Positions 25,373 to 34,481 of a stretch of DNA of 64,000 nucleotides are shown here, in pieces. The notes beneath the pieces were generated by a model. That model did no database searches and was not told where the DNA came from. It worked only from the letters and a program-made list of their open reading frames with translations. The number at the start of each line of letters is the position of its first letter. Position 1 is the first letter of the stretch. The stretch is from Chania multitudinisentens RB-25 (GTDB taxonomy: Bacteria > Pseudomonadota > Gammaproteobacteria > Enterobacterales > Enterobacteriaceae). A program made the translations under genes and the position numbers. The stretch is taken from positions 744,001 through 808,000 of the forward strand of contig NZ_CP007044.2 of assembly GCF_000520015.2 (NCBI RefSeq). The letters run 5' to 3'.

Positions 25373-27247
25373 ATGAAATATCAAGAATTAGCCAGTGAGA
25401 TTTTGGCCGGAGTCGGTGGCCGCGACAATGTAAAAAGCCTTGTGCATTGCGCCACCCGTCTGCGGTTCAAACTGCGCGAACATCACCGGGCAGATGCAGA
25501 AGCCTTGAAGAAACATCCAGACATTATCATGGTAGTAGAAAGCGGCGGTCAGTTTCAGGTGGTGGTTGGCAACCACGTTGGAGAAGTCTATAAGGCAGTG
25601 AATACCGTGGCCGGGTTTAGCGAGGAAGCCCCGGTCGCCGATGATAATGAGAAAAAGGACAATCTGTTCAGCCGTTTTATCGACATCATTTCTGGCATTT
25701 TCGCCCCGTTGTTAGGTGTGATGGCCGCTTCGGGGATCTTGAAAGGTTTCCTGGCCCTGAGCCTGGCCTGTGGTTGGCTGCTGGAAAGCAGTGGTACTTT
25801 TAAACTACTGTTCGCAGCCAGTGATGCACTGTTCTACTTCTTCCCCATTATGTTGGGGTATACCGCAGGCAAGAAATTCGGTGGTAATGCCTTTGTAACC
25901 ATGACCATTGGCGCTGCGCTCACGCATCCCCTGATGATGGCGGCATTCGAAACAGCCCAGCAGCCGCAGGCTCAGCCGGAATATTTTCTCGGCATTCCTA
26001 TCACCTTTATTAACTATAGCTCATCCGTTATCCCGATCATTTTTGCCTCTTGGGTATCTTGCCGCCTGGAACCACTTTTCAATCGGGTGATCCACAGCGC
26101 GCTACGTAATTTTGTAACACCAATGATGTGCCTGCTGATCACCGTCCCGCTGACTTTCCTGCTGATTGGCCCGGCGGCAACCTGGTTGAGCCACCAGCTC
26201 GCTCATGGCTATCAAACCATTTATGCCTTCAACCCGGTTATTGCCGGCACGTTTATGGGCGCAATGTGGCAGGTCTGTGTGATTTTCGGCCTGCATTGGG
26301 GATTGGTGCCGTTAATGATCAACAACCTGAGTGTATTGGGGCGTGACACCATGTCGCCGTTGCTACTGCCAGCGGTCATGGGGCAAGTAGGCGCTTCGCT
26401 GGGCGTGATGTTGCGCACCCGCGATGCCAAGCTGCGTGTGATGGCAGGCTCTGCCGTCAGCGCCGGTATCTTCGGTATCACTGAACCTGCGGTGTATGGG
26501 GTCACCCTGCCAAATAAACGCCCGTTTATTTTCGGCTGCCTCGGCGGTGCAATAGGGGGGGCGGTGATTGGTTATTTCCACACTGCAACCTATTCGTTCG
26601 GCCTGGTCAGCGTTTTCACCTTTGCCCAGATTATCCCACCAGGGGGTTTTGACGCCACCGTGTGGGGTGCTATCGCCGGTACACTCTTATCGTTCCTGTT
26701 TGCTGCCGTTGCCAGCTACCTGTTCGGTATCGTGCCACCTCCAGAAAAAACACAAGAAGTAACGGCTCCATTGGCAGAGGCACCACTCAATCGTAAACAA
26801 TACGTCACCAGCCCGATTGCCGGTGACATCATTCCGCTGGAACAGGTCAAGGATGCAACATTTGCCAGCGGCTTGCTGGGGAAAGGAGTGGCGATCAAAC
26901 CGCACTTGGGCCGAGTAGTGGCACCAGTCAACGGCAGCGTGGTGTCGTTATTCAAGACTAAACATGCCATTGGGATTGAATCAGATGATGGCGCAGAGCT
27001 GTTAATCCATATTGGCATTGATACCGTCAAGCTCGATGGTGTGCATTTCACAGCACATATCAAAGAAGGTGATCGCGTTCTGCAAGGTGATTTGCTGATT
27101 GAGTTTGATCAGGATGCTATTCACGCCGCAGGATTCGACACCACCACACCGATCATTATCAGCAACAGCGACGCCTACGTTGATGTGCTGACCAGTGGTC
27201 ACAGCCCGGTGCAGGAACGAGCATCGTTGCTGACGTTATTACGTTAA
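25373..27247 (+). CDS. PTS beta-glucoside transporter subunit EIIBCA (BglF family)
   Basis: This single-chain PTS permease imports aryl-beta-glucosides or cellobiose-like sugars and phosphorylates them. The frame is open from 25241, but that would translate the terminator; the real start is the ATG at 25373 with GGAGG upstream, giving 624 residues. EIIB is residues about 1-85, with the phospho-Cys at 26 (HCATRLRF). EIIC has about ten membrane helices (roughly 100-465). EIIA follows a linker from about 480, with the phospho-His at 546 (LLIHIGIDTVKLDG). The order B-C-A is as in BglF and ArbF. The sugar cannot be told apart, so no symbol is given. Confidence 0.93.
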   Translation: MKYQELASEILAGVGGRDNVKSLVHCATRLRFKLREHHRADAEALKKHPDIIMVVESGGQFQVVVGNHVGEVYKAVNTVAGFSEEAPVADDNEKKDNLFSRFIDIISGIFAPLLGVMAASGILKGFLALSLACGWLLESSGTFKLLFAASDALFYFFPIMLGYTAGKKFGGNAFVTMTIGAALTHPLMMAAFETAQQPQAQPEYFLGIPITFINYSSSVIPIIFASWVSCRLEPLFNRVIHSALRNFVTPMMCLLITVPLTFLLIGPAATWLSHQLAHGYQTIYAFNPVIAGTFMGAMWQVCVIFGLHWGLVPLMINNLSVLGRDTMSPLLLPAVMGQVGASLGVMLRTRDAKLRVMAGSAVSAGIFGITEPAVYGVTLPNKRPFIFGCLGGAIGGAVIGYFHTATYSFGLVSVFTFAQIIPPGGFDATVWGAIAGTLLSFLFAAVASYLFGIVPPPEKTQEVTAPLAEAPLNRKQYVTSPIAGDIIPLEQVKDATFASGLLGKGVAIKPHLGRVVAPVNGSVVSLFKTKHAIGIESDDGAELLIHIGIDTVKLDGVHFTAHIKEGDRVLQGDLLIEFDQDAIHAAGFDTTTPIIISNSDAYVDVLTSGHSPVQERASLLTLLR

Positions 27248-27271
27248 TCAGGATGACTTGAGGAGAAAGCG

Positions 27272-28672
27272 ATGAGTAGCAAATTTCCAAAGCATTTTCT
27301 ATGGGGCGGTGCAGTGGCGGCCAATCAGGTGGAAGGCGCTTATCTGACGGACGGCAAAGGCCTGTCAACCTCGGATCTGCAACCACAAGGGATCCTCAGC
27401 AGGCTGTCACCGCGCGTAGCTGGCGACAGTGGTATTAAAGATGTGGCGATCGATTTTTATCATCGTTATCCGCAGGATATCGCGCTGTTTGCCGAGATGG
27501 GCTTTAAGTGCCTGCGCACTTCTATTGCCTGGACACGCATTTTCCCGCAGGGCGATGAAGAAACCCCCAACGAGGCTGGATTAGCATTTTACGATCGTAT
27601 GTTTGACGAGATGGCGAAATACGGCATTCAGCCCCTGATCACCTTGTCACACTACGAAACGCCCTACGGTTTAACGCAAAAATACGGCGGCTGGTCCAAC
27701 CGCAAAACCATCGATTTCTTCGAACGTTATGCCCGCACAGTATTCGAACGTTATAAGCACAAGGTTAAATATTGGCTGACGTTCAATGAGATTAATATGT
27801 CGCTGCACGCTCCTTTCACCGGTGTTGGATTGCCAGAAGGCAGTAGCAAGAGCGCGGTTTATCAGGCGATTCATCATCAACTGGTGGCGAGTGCTAAAGT
27901 AGTCAAAGCCTGCCATGAGATTGTACCAGGCGGGAAAATCGGCAATATGCTGTTGGGCGGCATTCTCTACCCCTTAAGCTGCAAACCGGAAGATGTGCTG
28001 GAAACCCAGCGCCAAAACCGTGACTGGTTGTTCTTTGGTGACGTACAGGCACGCGGAGCCTACCCGGCCTATATGCAACGTTTCTTCCGTGAAAACGGTA
28101 TTCAGGTGGAAATAACGGACGAAGATAAGCAGATACTGCGTGAAACCGTTGATTTTATCTCCTTCAGTTATTACATGAGTGGCTGTGTAACCACCGATGA
28201 GGAGAGCAACAAAACTGCGCAGGCTAATATTCTCAACATGGTTCCTAATCCACATCTGGCAAGTTCAGAATGGGGTTGGCAGATCGATCCGATTGGCCTG
28301 CGTTATCTGCTTAACGAACTGTATGACCGTTATCAGAAGCCCCTGTTTATTGTTGAAAATGGGTTGGGAGCGAAAGATCGCATCGAAGCCGATGGCAGCA
28401 TAAATGATGATTACCGCATTAATTACCTCAACGATCATCTGGTGCAGGTAGGTGAGGCTATTGACGATGGGGTTGACGTGATGGGGTACACCAGTTGGGG
28501 CCCCATTGACTTGGTGAGTGCTTCCAAAGCGGAAATGTCGAAACGCTACGGCTTTATTTATGTTGACCGTGATGATGCAGGTAATGGCACCCTGGAGCGC
28601 CGCCGGAAAAAGAGTTTCTACTGGTATCGCGATGTGATTCACAGCAACGGTAACAACCTGAAAACCTCATAA
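27272..28672 (+). CDS. 6-phospho-beta-glucosidase (GH1)
   Basis: This enzyme hydrolyses the phosphorylated beta-glucoside delivered by the PTS protein encoded just upstream (24-bp gap), feeding glucose 6-phosphate to glycolysis. The 466 residues have FLWGGAVAANQVEGAY at the start, the acid/base Glu173 in TFNEIN and the nucleophile Glu362 in IVENGLG. The C-terminal SKAEMSKRYGFIYVD carries the phosphate-binding Ser-Lys-Tyr set typical of 6-phospho enzymes. It could be BglA-, BglB- or AscB-type. Confidence 0.93.
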   Translation: MSSKFPKHFLWGGAVAANQVEGAYLTDGKGLSTSDLQPQGILSRLSPRVAGDSGIKDVAIDFYHRYPQDIALFAEMGFKCLRTSIAWTRIFPQGDEETPNEAGLAFYDRMFDEMAKYGIQPLITLSHYETPYGLTQKYGGWSNRKTIDFFERYARTVFERYKHKVKYWLTFNEINMSLHAPFTGVGLPEGSSKSAVYQAIHHQLVASAKVVKACHEIVPGGKIGNMLLGGILYPLSCKPEDVLETQRQNRDWLFFGDVQARGAYPAYMQRFFRENGIQVEITDEDKQILRETVDFISFSYYMSGCVTTDEESNKTAQANILNMVPNPHLASSEWGWQIDPIGLRYLLNELYDRYQKPLFIVENGLGAKDRIEADGSINDDYRINYLNDHLVQVGEAIDDGVDVMGYTSWGPIDLVSASKAEMSKRYGFIYVDRDDAGNGTLERRRKKSFYWYRDVIHSNGNNLKTS

Positions 28673-28688
28673 TCTCTGCCACTAAACA

Positions 28689-28707
28689 GCCCGGCCAACC
28701 GCCGGGC
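28689..28707 (+). terminator. Hairpin after the 6-phospho-beta-glucosidase gene
   Basis: GCCCGGC and GCCGGGC form a 7-bp GC-rich stem over a 5-nt loop, 17 bp past the stop. The tail (CCTATTATT) is only moderately T-rich, so termination may be partial. Confidence 0.6.
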
Positions 28708-28820
28708 CCTATTATTCACCGCGATAACCTTGCCGTGTGGCGCTTTTCCCACCACTTGAAGTACCCAAGGGAAAAAGTGATTGACGCCTATAATCACCAG
28801 CAGTAAGATGCGCCCCGCAT

Positions 28821-28897
28821 CGGCGAGTAGCGCAGCTTGGTAGCGCAACTGGTTTGGGACCAGTGGGTCGGAGGTTCGAATCCTCTCTCGCCGACCA
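28821..28897 (+). tRNA. proM: tRNA-Pro (anticodon UGG)
   Basis: A complete 77-nt cloverleaf including CCA: acceptor CGGCGAG pairs with CTCGCCG, the anticodon stem CTGGT/ACCAG encloses TTTGGGA with anticodon TGG, and the T-arm is GGAGG-TTCGAAT-CCTCT. From memory it matches E. coli proM essentially base for base. It is a single-tRNA unit here, without argX, hisR or leuT before it, and is followed by a strong terminator. Confidence 0.98.
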
Positions 28898-28906
28898 CTT
28901 TCAAGA

Positions 28907-28932
28907 AACCTGCTTTATAAGCAGGTTTTTTT
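28907..28932 (+). terminator. Intrinsic terminator after tRNA-Pro
   Basis: AACCTGC and GCAGGTT pair around TTTATAA and are followed by TTTTTT. It begins ten bases after the CCA end. Confidence 0.9.
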
Positions 28933-29110
28933 ATACCTGAAATTTAAAGAAAAAAAGGTTTACGGCCACCTTAGCCAAGCCAGATAGCCGTTCTGCTCAA
29001 ACAGCGCCACGATATTTATTAAATCTCTTTAATGAAATACCATGCTTAATTAATAAATATGACATTCTATATTATGGTCAGTGAACAATATGCTGACAAA
29101 ATTAATGCAC

Positions 29111-29884
29111 TCAAAACTTATATAAGAAACCAGTAGCGACAGACAGACTATAAGCACGTTCGGTCATCGGGCTATCTTTTACAGCATCACTCATTTGTTC
29201 ATAGTGCCCGCTCAAAAATAATTGCCAATTATCATTGATTGCATAGTAACTGGAAAGAGACAAGTAAGAAGATATATCGCTCTTGGCTTGATATTCATGT
29301 AAATTACTGCGCTGTGCTTCTTGTTGGTTAATACCAAAATAATAATCATTGAAAGAACGGCTTTGCCACTTTATGCCAGCGCTTGGCACCCATTGCCATT
29401 TGCCAAACTGAAATGAATACTGATAACCAACATCAATCACTACCCCATTACTATAACCCAGAATATCTGTTGCCACCTCACCGCTGACCGTGCCCCAACC
29501 GGCATGATATTGATATTCAACGCCAGCCATCGCCGTAGCACGCCGCTTATCCAATTTTTTCATAGCCAGATCATCGCTATCTGAAGGTTTAAAACTCAAT
29601 GAAGAATAACTGACAGTAAAGTCTACACTATGAGTATCAGTATTAAACATATGTATTCCTGCTCCCTGCCCACTGATAAAAAAACGTTCTCCTTGATAAG
29701 TCACAATAGGTATTGGCATAAACTGCGCATCATAATCACGATAGGCTAATTGCTCTGCCACCATCCCACCCCCGATTGACCAATCGCCCGCGTAAGCATA
29801 ATTATTGAATAACAGGGTAGTCAGTGAAATAACACAAGCTGGCAGAAACAAACCATGAGATGAGCAAAGATAAGAATGATTCAT
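29111..29884 (-). CDS. MipA/OmpV family outer-membrane protein
   Basis: This 257-residue protein has a signal peptide (about 1-32, ending NYAYAGDW) and then beta-barrel sequence: SIGGGMVAEQLAYRDYDAQFMPIPIVTYQGERFFISGQG is split here as the family's opening pattern, ending in an aromatic C-terminus (TGFLYKF). MipA scaffolds murein hydrolases and synthases, while OmpV members are porin-like, and sequence does not decide between them. The gene is visibly richer in A+T than the bcs and dpp genes. It is monocistronic and convergent with the tRNA. Confidence 0.85.
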   Translation of the reverse strand: MNHSYLCSSHGLFLPACVISLTTLLFNNYAYAGDWSIGGGMVAEQLAYRDYDAQFMPIPIVTYQGERFFISGQGAGIHMFNTDTHSVDFTVSYSSLSFKPSDSDDLAMKKLDKRRATAMAGVEYQYHAGWGTVSGEVATDILGYSNGVVIDVGYQYSFQFGKWQWVPSAGIKWQSRSFNDYYFGINQQEAQRSNLHEYQAKSDISSYLSLSSYYAINDNWQLFLSGHYEQMSDAVKDSPMTERAYSLSVATGFLYKF

Positions 29885-30093
29885 AATATATACCCCAAAG
29901 TATTTTAGTCAAAAGATTGCCGTCAGCACTAACTAGCTGATGGCATGAATTAAAGAGTGATTATTATTGTTGCAATAAAAATTATATCAATCACAGGTCA
30001 GTGAATTATTTTCGGTGAAAACTCCTCTGCAAAATAAAGTAATGCAGTATCGTAACTTCTTGGTCAATACAAAGTTAAAAAGTATTCAGTACG

Positions 30094-30897
30094 TTATTCT
30101 TTGCAAAAAAAGTCTTGTTCAATGGCGATCAACAATGCCGCAACCAAAAGTAATACGGCTGTCCAGATACATTTGGTCAACGGCTCTATCTGCAACAATT
30201 CGGCAGCCATCACCAGTGTAAAGTGAAACAGCACGGCCGCCGGTATACTGCGCTGGCAACGGTAATAGAACCAGTTAGCAATGACGGTGGCAGGAAACAT
30301 ACTGATAAAAAAGTTGGCAACATATATTCCACCGGTTTGCCATAGTTGGTTCTGATAAGTGCCATGGATAAAAAATAGGGGTAAATGCCAAAGCGCCCAT
30401 AACCCGCTGAACACCAAAGAAACTGGCAGTAGCATTCTCCAAACGCTTCTCAAACTATCCACGCCATAGCTACGCCAGCCTAATTCTTCCATCAGCGCCG
30501 CACTCAACGCCAAGGGCAACATAGGAAAAAAACCGTCGGAAAAGGAAAACTGTGTGGCACTCTGGCCTGCTGATATCGATAACCAAATTGCCATCATCAA
30601 CGGCAGAAAAATCAGCCCAAACATCATCAACAGGCGATTTAGCGTGATCCCAGCCAGAGAAAACATTCTCTTACGGCAATCTTGCCGTAACCGCTCATCG
30701 GCAGAAGCCCAGACCAGCACCCACGCCGCGCAAGCCGGACCAAGTAATCCCATCAGAGCAATAATAACTGTCAGGTGCTGGCTATTCGGTAAATAACTCA
30801 AATAGGCAGCAATCGCCCACGGCATCCATGACAGCCCAAAAGCCAAGCCAAAAAAACGCCATGGGAAATAACGGATTGAATGGATCATCGGAACCAT
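30094..30897 (-). CDS. CPBP (CAAX/Abi) family intramembrane glutamic protease
   Basis: A polytopic membrane protein of 267 residues with about seven or eight helices. The CPBP motifs are present: EELGWR with Glu137, Glu138 and Arg142, followed by the second motif region (SGLWALWHLPLFF, with the conserved His) and the third in a later helix. Related proteins process prenylated proteins or bacteriocin-related peptides, or sense signals; the target here is unknown. It starts 3 bp after the stop of the TetR gene, so the two form an operon and this gene is probably autoregulated with it. Confidence 0.86.
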   Translation of the reverse strand: MVPMIHSIRYFPWRFFGLAFGLSWMPWAIAAYLSYLPNSQHLTVIIALMGLLGPACAAWVLVWASADERLRQDCRKRMFSLAGITLNRLLMMFGLIFLPLMMAIWLSISAGQSATQFSFSDGFFPMLPLALSAALMEELGWRSYGVDSLRSVWRMLLPVSLVFSGLWALWHLPLFFIHGTYQNQLWQTGGIYVANFFISMFPATVIANWFYYRCQRSIPAAVLFHFTLVMAAELLQIEPLTKCIWTAVLLLVAALLIAIEQDFFCKE

Positions 30898-30900
30898 ATC

Positions 30901-31539
30901 TCAACCCTGCCTCTGAATACTGGCACCTAACGCTGTAGCAAAAGAACCAGGAACTGCACCAAAAGCCCGTTCAATCAGCAACAACATGGCCTGCATACGC
31001 GCAGCCTCTTCTTCAGGCGTCCAGTTAAAAGTTTGCTGACCAAACAAAAACATCGACCCCGCCAGAATGAACTGAACGGTGGACAACGGATCTGCAACCT
31101 GAAAAACCCCTTCTCGATTCCCCTGTTCCACCACTGCCGCTAGAACCGGCCCAAAAACCAACACCGTTTCAATATTGCTACGTTCATGCAGTGCACGGTT
31201 TTCCGGGCGGTGTAAATCCTCAACGATGGATTGCCCGCTTTCCACGGTTTGGCTTTGCGCCGCAATGATTGTGCAAAATTTCTCAATGGCTCCCAAATGT
31301 GGATCATCAGCAATAGCCTGTGATCGGGCGGCAATATCAGCGCACATCTGCTGTGCCAGCGCTTCAAGCACCTCTTCCTTTGACTTGAAATAGTAATAAA
31401 ACGTCCCTTTGGCGATGCCAGCACTACGGACAATTTCATCAACCGAGGTGGTTTCATAGCCTTGGGTCTGAAACAAGTTACCCGCAGCATGCAGAATTTC
31501 AGCCCGGCGAATCTCTGGTTTTTTCACTGTACGAGCCAT
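30901..31539 (-). CDS. TetR/AcrR family transcriptional regulator
   Basis: A 212-residue repressor. The N-terminal helix-turn-helix (about residues 10-56) shows the family pattern ILHAAGNLFQTQGYETTSVD then IVRSAGIAKGTFYYYFKSKE; the C-terminal ligand domain is divergent, as usual. The start at 31539 (MARTVKKPEIRRAEIL) is preferred to an upstream in-frame codon at 31581, which would run into the operator. A perfect palindrome sits 45 bp upstream. It is co-transcribed with the CPBP protease gene. Confidence 0.9.
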   Translation of the reverse strand: MARTVKKPEIRRAEILHAAGNLFQTQGYETTSVDEIVRSAGIAKGTFYYYFKSKEEVLEALAQQMCADIAARSQAIADDPHLGAIEKFCTIIAAQSQTVESGQSIVEDLHRPENRALHERSNIETVLVFGPVLAAVVEQGNREGVFQVADPLSTVQFILAGSMFLFGQQTFNWTPEEEAARMQAMLLLIERAFGAVPGSFATALGASIQRQG

Positions 31540-31583
31540 ATGACGTTCCTGAGTTATGTATGGAATATAGACACAATACAAAA

Positions 31584-31600
31584 TGACTGACGGTCAGTCA
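31584..31600. promoter_or_regulatory. TetR-type operator palindrome
   Basis: TGACTGAC-G-GTCAGTCA is a perfect 8-bp inverted repeat with one central base, the standard form of AcrR-like operators. It lies between the TetR gene and the divergent small ORF at 31632, so it could control both directions. Confidence 0.8.
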
Positions 31601-31631
31601 ATTATAAAGATAAAATTTTTTTGCCTGAGAT

Positions 31632-31886
31632 ATGAACACCAATCCCCATTACTCAGCAGAGCAACAGAGGTGGTTTCAGCTATTTGGAGAGCAAAGGCGC
31701 TACGGTATCATTCGTGAAAATCAATCTGAAACCGGCATATACGGCAGGAAAAAACCAGGCTGGGGCACACGCAGTAACCCAGCCAAAAAGCTGGCGAATA
31801 AACGCCGCTTTCAGTCGAAAGGTTTAAATATTGAACCGAGGGCTAAGACAATAATACCCTCGGTTGGCACACTTCTGCGTCAGTGA
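31632..31886 (+). CDS. Hypothetical small basic protein
   Basis: An 84-codon frame encodes a basic, probably soluble protein (YGIIRENQSETG, then RKKPGWGTRSNPAKKLANKR). I do not recognise it. In favour: it starts 31 bp after the TetR operator and runs divergently from the regulator. Against: the ribosome site is weak and its last 7 bases overlap the convergent ligase gene. Confidence 0.35.
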   Translation: MNTNPHYSAEQQRWFQLFGEQRRYGIIRENQSETGIYGRKKPGWGTRSNPAKKLANKRRFQSKGLNIEPRAKTIIPSVGTLLRQ

Positions 31887-33103
31887 GGATCGCGCCGAAG
31901 CGGAGCGACACAATAACCCGCCAGCACAGCCGCCAAGATCATAAACAGATGCCCCTCAGCAGAGTCCAGCAGGAACGAATTGAACAGATGGCAAGCCATA
32001 TAGCTGCTGAGTATGGCAACCAACAGATTGCGGCAGGCTGCTGGCTGCCCCCAAGCTGCACGGAAACAGCACAGCATCCAGCCTAAAAACACTGCTAACC
32101 CCAGCAGGCCGTTTTGTACGGTTTCCAGCAAATATTCGTTATGTGGGTTATGAACACCGTCGCCCGTTTCCACATTGCCGTACCAAAAACTCCCGGCGCC
32201 ATTGCCCAGCCAAGGTGCTTGCTTGATCAAACGCAGCGACTCACGGGCAAAAGCTGTACGTTGTCCCATTGAGTTATCGCAGATCTCATAAGCTTGAGCA
32301 GTTGGTGCCAGCACACAGTTTTGAATTTCCTGTACACCAAGCGTCAGGCGTTCTGTAGCCCGATTAGGTATCAGAACCAACGCAAGCGCCACCAATAAGC
32401 CACAGACAAAAACGCCGATACGTTGCCAACGGGGTAACGTCAACAACAACCAGATGCCCATGCCAACAACCAGCACCACATAACCGGTACGCCCCTGTAC
32501 CATCAGCAGTACATTGACGACTGCCAACACAACCAGAGCCCCGTATCCCCAGCGCTGCCAGCCCGATTGTGTAAAGGCTCGAGATAGCCATATCAAAGCC
32601 GCCAACGCCATAAACACGTTCTGCGTTATTTGCAGTTTGAATACCGTCGGGTTCTGCGGATCAAGGCCCCACAGAGGAACATTCAAGAAGCCAGATGTCA
32701 GGCTGATAGCCAGTATCGCTGCATTAGCCAATAAGAAGCCGTTGATAAACCGGGTAAGCAGGCGAGAATCTGCCAGAAAAAACAGAGCCAGCGGCAGCAC
32801 AAACAGCAACTTTTGATATTTGCCCACCATCTTTGGGCCATAGTCATGCTGCTGTGTCAATAACGAGATCGCAAGCAACGCAAACATCAGGGCAGGCAAC
32901 CATACCAGAGGTTGCTTGAGCAGTGACTTAATATGACGAGTATCTCGATGCCACAATAAGCAGACCAAGGCCAGTCCCAACATTGTATTCATCAACGCGT
33001 TAGACGTAGGCAAAGAGACGCCAAGTAAAAATGCCGTAAAACTGAATAGCCGAAAACGAGAAGGGGTGAATGCTGGAGCAGAAGACAAATTTATCGATGA
33101 CAT
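31880..33103 (-). CDS. O-antigen ligase family protein (WaaL/Wzy_C-like)
   Basis: A polytopic inner-membrane protein of 407 residues with about eleven or twelve helices. The large periplasmic loop (about 240-335) has the family landmarks AFARESLRLIKQAPWLGNGAG and VHNPHNEYLLETVQNGLLG, with the conserved His of the ligase active site. It probably joins O-antigen or another undecaprenyl-linked glycan to lipid A-core. The heptosyltransferase-like gene just upstream on the same strand supports a role in lipopolysaccharide core. It might instead be a polymerase of the same fold. Confidence 0.85.
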   Translation of the reverse strand: MSSINLSSAPAFTPSRFRLFSFTAFLLGVSLPTSNALMNTMLGLALVCLLWHRDTRHIKSLLKQPLVWLPALMFALLAISLLTQQHDYGPKMVGKYQKLLFVLPLALFFLADSRLLTRFINGFLLANAAILAISLTSGFLNVPLWGLDPQNPTVFKLQITQNVFMALAALIWLSRAFTQSGWQRWGYGALVVLAVVNVLLMVQGRTGYVVLVVGMGIWLLLTLPRWQRIGVFVCGLLVALALVLIPNRATERLTLGVQEIQNCVLAPTAQAYEICDNSMGQRTAFARESLRLIKQAPWLGNGAGSFWYGNVETGDGVHNPHNEYLLETVQNGLLGLAVFLGWMLCCFRAAWGQPAACRNLLVAILSSYMACHLFNSFLLDSAEGHLFMILAAVLAGYCVAPLRRDPH

Positions 33104-33130
33104 GGTGAGAACTCATATCCGGTAAATGAA

Positions 33131-33151
33131 ACACGGTAAACATCACCGTGT
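33131..33151 (-). terminator. Hairpin between heptosyltransferase-like and ligase-like genes
   Basis: ACACGGT and ACCGTGT form a 7-bp perfect stem with a 7-nt loop in the 57-bp gap between the two genes. On the minus strand the tail is TTTCATTT, so partial termination is possible. Confidence 0.45.
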
Positions 33152-33160
33152 GGAAAAAGC

Positions 33161-34315
33161 TCAGGCTGAGGGTTTTTGGCACATCAATTGTTGCTTGATG
33201 GCATGAATAACATCACTGGTGGGAATCGCCTCCAAATAACGTTCCGGCGTATCGGTATCAATTTCGTTAGGTTGAGGTAACGGGCGGTAGTCTCCTGCCC
33301 ACAGCCGTATGTGGGGAGCCTGCCAGGGTGACCATTGTGCCAGGTTACTGGGGCCAAATAACACGACAGAAGGCGTCTGTAACGCGGCGGCCATATGCAT
33401 CGGCACCGAGTCCACGCCAATAAACAGTTTTGCCCGGTCAATCAGCACAGCAAGTTCCGGTAATTCCAAGCTACCAGCCAGATTAACCACCCGTTGCGGC
33501 ATCGTACAACCCGCCAGAATGGCGGTTATCATGGCGATTTCATCGGCTGAACGTCCCCCCGTCAGCACCACGGTTTCCCCTTCGCGGGTAAGGTGGTTGA
33601 TAACCTGTGTAAAACCCGCTACCGACCAGGTTTTAAACGCCCAGCGGGCAGTCGGTTGGATCAATACGAAACTCGTCAGATTATTACGCTGGCTGAGTTG
33701 GTCAACCACCTCAATATCACGCTGCCGATAAGCCATCGTCACTTTGGTAATAATCGTGGGCAGCGCCAAAGGAGCCAAAATACTGAGGATATTAAGCACA
33801 GTATGCTGCTGCTGGCCATCAACCGCCACCAATAGCGAATGGCAAGCCTGCCACAACCGGTTGTCACGTTTGGGGTAACACAACCCCAGACTAAAGGTCG
33901 GTTGCAGAAAACGGCAATACAACGCCGCCCGCCACTGGTCGGACAGATTGAGCACCAGATCATAGTGATGGGTACGCAGGCTATCCCATAACGCTTTCTC
34001 ACCACGATATTGCGCTTTGAAACCTTGGCGTTTGAGGCTGCGATCCACGGTGTAAGCCTGATGGATATCCCGATTGCCTGCCAGCATCGCTTCCGTGCCG
34101 TCATACACCAGAACATCAATCAGAGCATTAGGATAGTTGGCACGTAACGTGCTGAACAGCGGCGTAGTCAGCAGGACATCACCGAAATGGCGTAGTTTGA
34201 TCACCAAAATACGCCGTACCTGCTCACGATGCAGCAACAAGTCAGGCACTCGGCTGTCGGGTAACGTTTCTTGGCTAGTGCTGGTTGATACGACCGAAGG
34301 TTGGGTTATCGTCAT
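33161..34315 (-). CDS. Glycosyltransferase family 9, heptosyltransferase III-like (WaaQ-like)
   Basis: This cytosolic GT9 enzyme of about 384 residues resembles WaaQ, which adds the branching heptose to lipopolysaccharide core. The N-domain starts with RILVIKLRHFGDVLLTTPLF after a 30-residue variable leader. The C-domain holds TARWAFKTWSVAGF (sugar-nucleotide side), VVLTGGRSADE, and the acceptor/donor motif FIGVDSVPMHMAAAL followed by LFGPSN. An in-frame ATG also exists at 34339 and neither start has a strong ribosome site. It is followed by the ligase-like gene on the same strand. Confidence 0.88.
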   Translation of the reverse strand: MTITQPSVVSTSTSQETLPDSRVPDLLLHREQVRRILVIKLRHFGDVLLTTPLFSTLRANYPNALIDVLVYDGTEAMLAGNRDIHQAYTVDRSLKRQGFKAQYRGEKALWDSLRTHHYDLVLNLSDQWRAALYCRFLQPTFSLGLCYPKRDNRLWQACHSLLVAVDGQQQHTVLNILSILAPLALPTIITKVTMAYRQRDIEVVDQLSQRNNLTSFVLIQPTARWAFKTWSVAGFTQVINHLTREGETVVLTGGRSADEIAMITAILAGCTMPQRVVNLAGSLELPELAVLIDRAKLFIGVDSVPMHMAAALQTPSVVLFGPSNLAQWSPWQAPHIRLWAGDYRPLPQPNEIDTDTPERYLEAIPTSDVIHAIKQQLMCQKPSA

Positions 34316-34481
34316 ATTTCGTCGTCTCAGAAAATGCAAAAGACCCCTTTTGAACGGATACCGAAATAGTCAACGGGGAAGCGAAAGTAATACGATAAAC
34401 GAATGCCCAATGCCAAATGTTAATGCCAGTGGCGATGAAGGTGACTACTCGTCAATGCCTCTTTCGGAGCAGTAATATAAA

